This document shows positions 13,507 through 14,341 of a stretch of 14,341 nucleotides of DNA, piece after piece. This DNA is from JAQYVL01 sp964578935. Its GTDB lineage: Bacteria > Desulfobacterota > Desulfobacteria > Desulfobacterales > SURF-7. The notes under the pieces were generated by a model that saw nothing but the letters and a program-made list of their open reading frames with translations, did not search any database and was not told where the DNA came from. Position 1 is the stretch's first letter. Every line of letters begins with the position of its first letter. The DNA lies in NCBI GenBank assembly GCA_964578935.1, contig CAZOEW010000093.1:1-14341 (forward strand), read 5' to 3'. The translations under genes were made by a program, and so were the position numbers.

Positions 13507-14340
13507 ATGATTAAAAAAATTATATCCGGAGGGCAGACCGGGGCGGATCAGGCTGCCCTGGACACGGCTATCAAACTCGATATCCCCCATGGCGGATGGC
13601 TGCCGAAAGGCCGTTTGACAGAGGCAGGTCCGCTACCTGAGAAATACCAGCTGAAAGAGATGGTTTCGTCCAGCTATCCTAAACGCACGGAACAGAATGT
13701 TATCGATTCCGATGGCACCCTGATTTTTTCCCACGGGGAACTTGCCGGCGGCTCCAAACTTACAAAAGAACTTGCTGAAAAGCACTCCCGTCATTTTCTG
13801 CATGTGGATCTGAATCAAACCACTTCATTTGATGCTGCCCGAAATATCAACTCATGGATCCAGAAAAACGGAATTGAGATCCTTAATATAGCGGGGCCGA
13901 GAGCCAGCAGTGATCCCGGGATTTATCAGGCCGTGGCGGATATTCTTGAAGCATTGTTTTATCTGGACCTGATGGAAACGGGAAGTTCAGCAAAAGCCGA
14001 GGATTTCAGGCGGCTGGCAGAACAGGAAAATAAGGACAGCATCCCGGATTTTCCGCAGACGATAGACGAGGCGGTTGAAAGACTGATTCAAATCATGGAT
14101 CTAAAAGATAAAGTGACCGTTGCCAATATGACGGAACTTGAGATGGAGTCGCTGTATCCCCGTTTCGGAAGGTATATCATCGCAAAATTCGGATTGCTGA
14201 AAGGCAACGACAACCTCTTCAGGTCATGCAGTCATGAGTCAAGTCTTAAAAATCCGGATGACCACGATGCAGCAGAAATCATCATCAAGGAATTATGGAT
14301 AAAACTGCGCAAAACGCATCGACTGAAAATTGTAAAATAA
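13507..14340 (+). CDS. Fusion protein: SLOG/YpsA-like 'putative molybdenum carrier' domain plus DUF6794-like domain
   Basis: A complete 277-residue protein with two parts. Residues 1 to about 155 match the 'putative molybdenum carrier' family, a Rossmann-like member of the LOG/YpsA (SLOG) superfamily: KKIISGGQTGADQAALDTA (3-21) is the nucleotide-binding first loop, followed by GGWLPKGRLTEAGPLPEKY (29-47), TLIFSHGELAGGSKLT and NIAGPRASSDPGIY (127-140), the second ligand-facing loop. After a charged linker (about 157-178), residues about 179-265 (IPDFPQTIDEAVERLI, then MTELEMESLYPRFGRYI, FGLLKGNDNLF and DDHDAAEIIIKELW) resemble DUF6794, a domain of unknown function. There is no signal peptide or membrane span, so it is likely cytoplasmic. 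SLOG domains bind or process nucleotides and ligands, and some act in signalling or defence; the molybdenum label comes from an algal homologue and may not apply. The ATG at 13507 has AAAAGAG close upstream. It is transcribed away from the rib train and ends one base before the window edge. Confidence 0.8.
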   Translation: MIKKIISGGQTGADQAALDTAIKLDIPHGGWLPKGRLTEAGPLPEKYQLKEMVSSSYPKRTEQNVIDSDGTLIFSHGELAGGSKLTKELAEKHSRHFLHVDLNQTTSFDAARNINSWIQKNGIEILNIAGPRASSDPGIYQAVADILEALFYLDLMETGSSAKAEDFRRLAEQENKDSIPDFPQTIDEAVERLIQIMDLKDKVTVANMTELEMESLYPRFGRYIIAKFGLLKGNDNLFRSCSHESSLKNPDDHDAAEIIIKELWIKLRKTHRLKIVK

Positions 14341-14341
14341 T

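Noticed and set aside
1..14341. CRISPR array, tRNA, rRNA, insertion sequence or toxin-antitoxin pair
   Set aside because: No regularly spaced repeats, no cloverleaf-like or rRNA-like stretch, no transposase motif and no paired small genes were seen on either strand.

Overview
The window looks like a chromosomal piece of a mesophilic deltaproteobacterium. A sulfate-reducer-like Desulfobacterales member is my best guess. The basis is the gene order rpiB-glyA-dCMP deaminase-nrdR-ribD-ribE-ribBA-ribH-nusB, which I associate with that group, the moderate GC content and the protein style. This is inference from reading, not from a search. A run of 10 Ns (230-239) shows that the piece is scaffolded from assembled contigs, probably a draft or metagenome assembly, so linkage across it is weaker than elsewhere.

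Layout. (1) 1-141 is the 3' end of an unidentified plus-strand gene, possibly with a BON-like tail. The N gap and a mostly empty stretch follow. (2) 506-2269, plus strand, is a complete stand-alone fatty acyl-AMP ligase whose body is clearly GC-richer than its surroundings. (3) 2364-12993 is one long minus-strand gene train, read from right to left: rpiB, glyA, a dCMP deaminase, nrdR, ribD, ribE, ribBA, ribH, nusB, a TrpB2-type tryptophan synthase beta chain, an 86-residue four-cysteine protein, a short glyoxalase-II-like metallo-hydrolase and a LarA-family nickel racemase. Most gaps are short, and two junctions (ATGA overlap of the deaminase and nrdR; 2 bases between the hydrolase and larA) suggest translational coupling. 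(4) A 513-base divergent intergenic region (12994-13506) carries candidate promoters for both sides and a possible gene remnant. (5) 13507-14340, plus strand, is a two-domain protein: an N-terminal SLOG/YpsA-like 'molybdenum carrier' domain fused to a C-terminal domain resembling DUF6794.

How the genes fit together. ribD, ribBA, ribH and ribE form a complete enzyme set from GTP plus ribulose 5-phosphate to riboflavin, apart from the dephosphorylation step. RpiB sits at the pentose-phosphate entry, GlyA feeds one-carbon units, the deaminase makes dUMP (which thymidylate synthase methylates with those units), NrdR represses ribonucleotide reductase genes, and NusB is the usual partner of ribH. 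The distal part of the train (TrpB2, Cys protein, metallo-hydrolase, LarA) is less standard. The hydrolase/racemase pair reads as a possible 2-hydroxyacid (lactate-type) module.

The core of the window is ordinary. The parts most worth a second look are the SLOG-DUF6794 fusion, the hydrolase-LarA pair, the small four-cysteine protein, and the orphan GC-rich FAAL. I saw no CRISPR array, tRNA, rRNA, IS element or FMN riboswitch.
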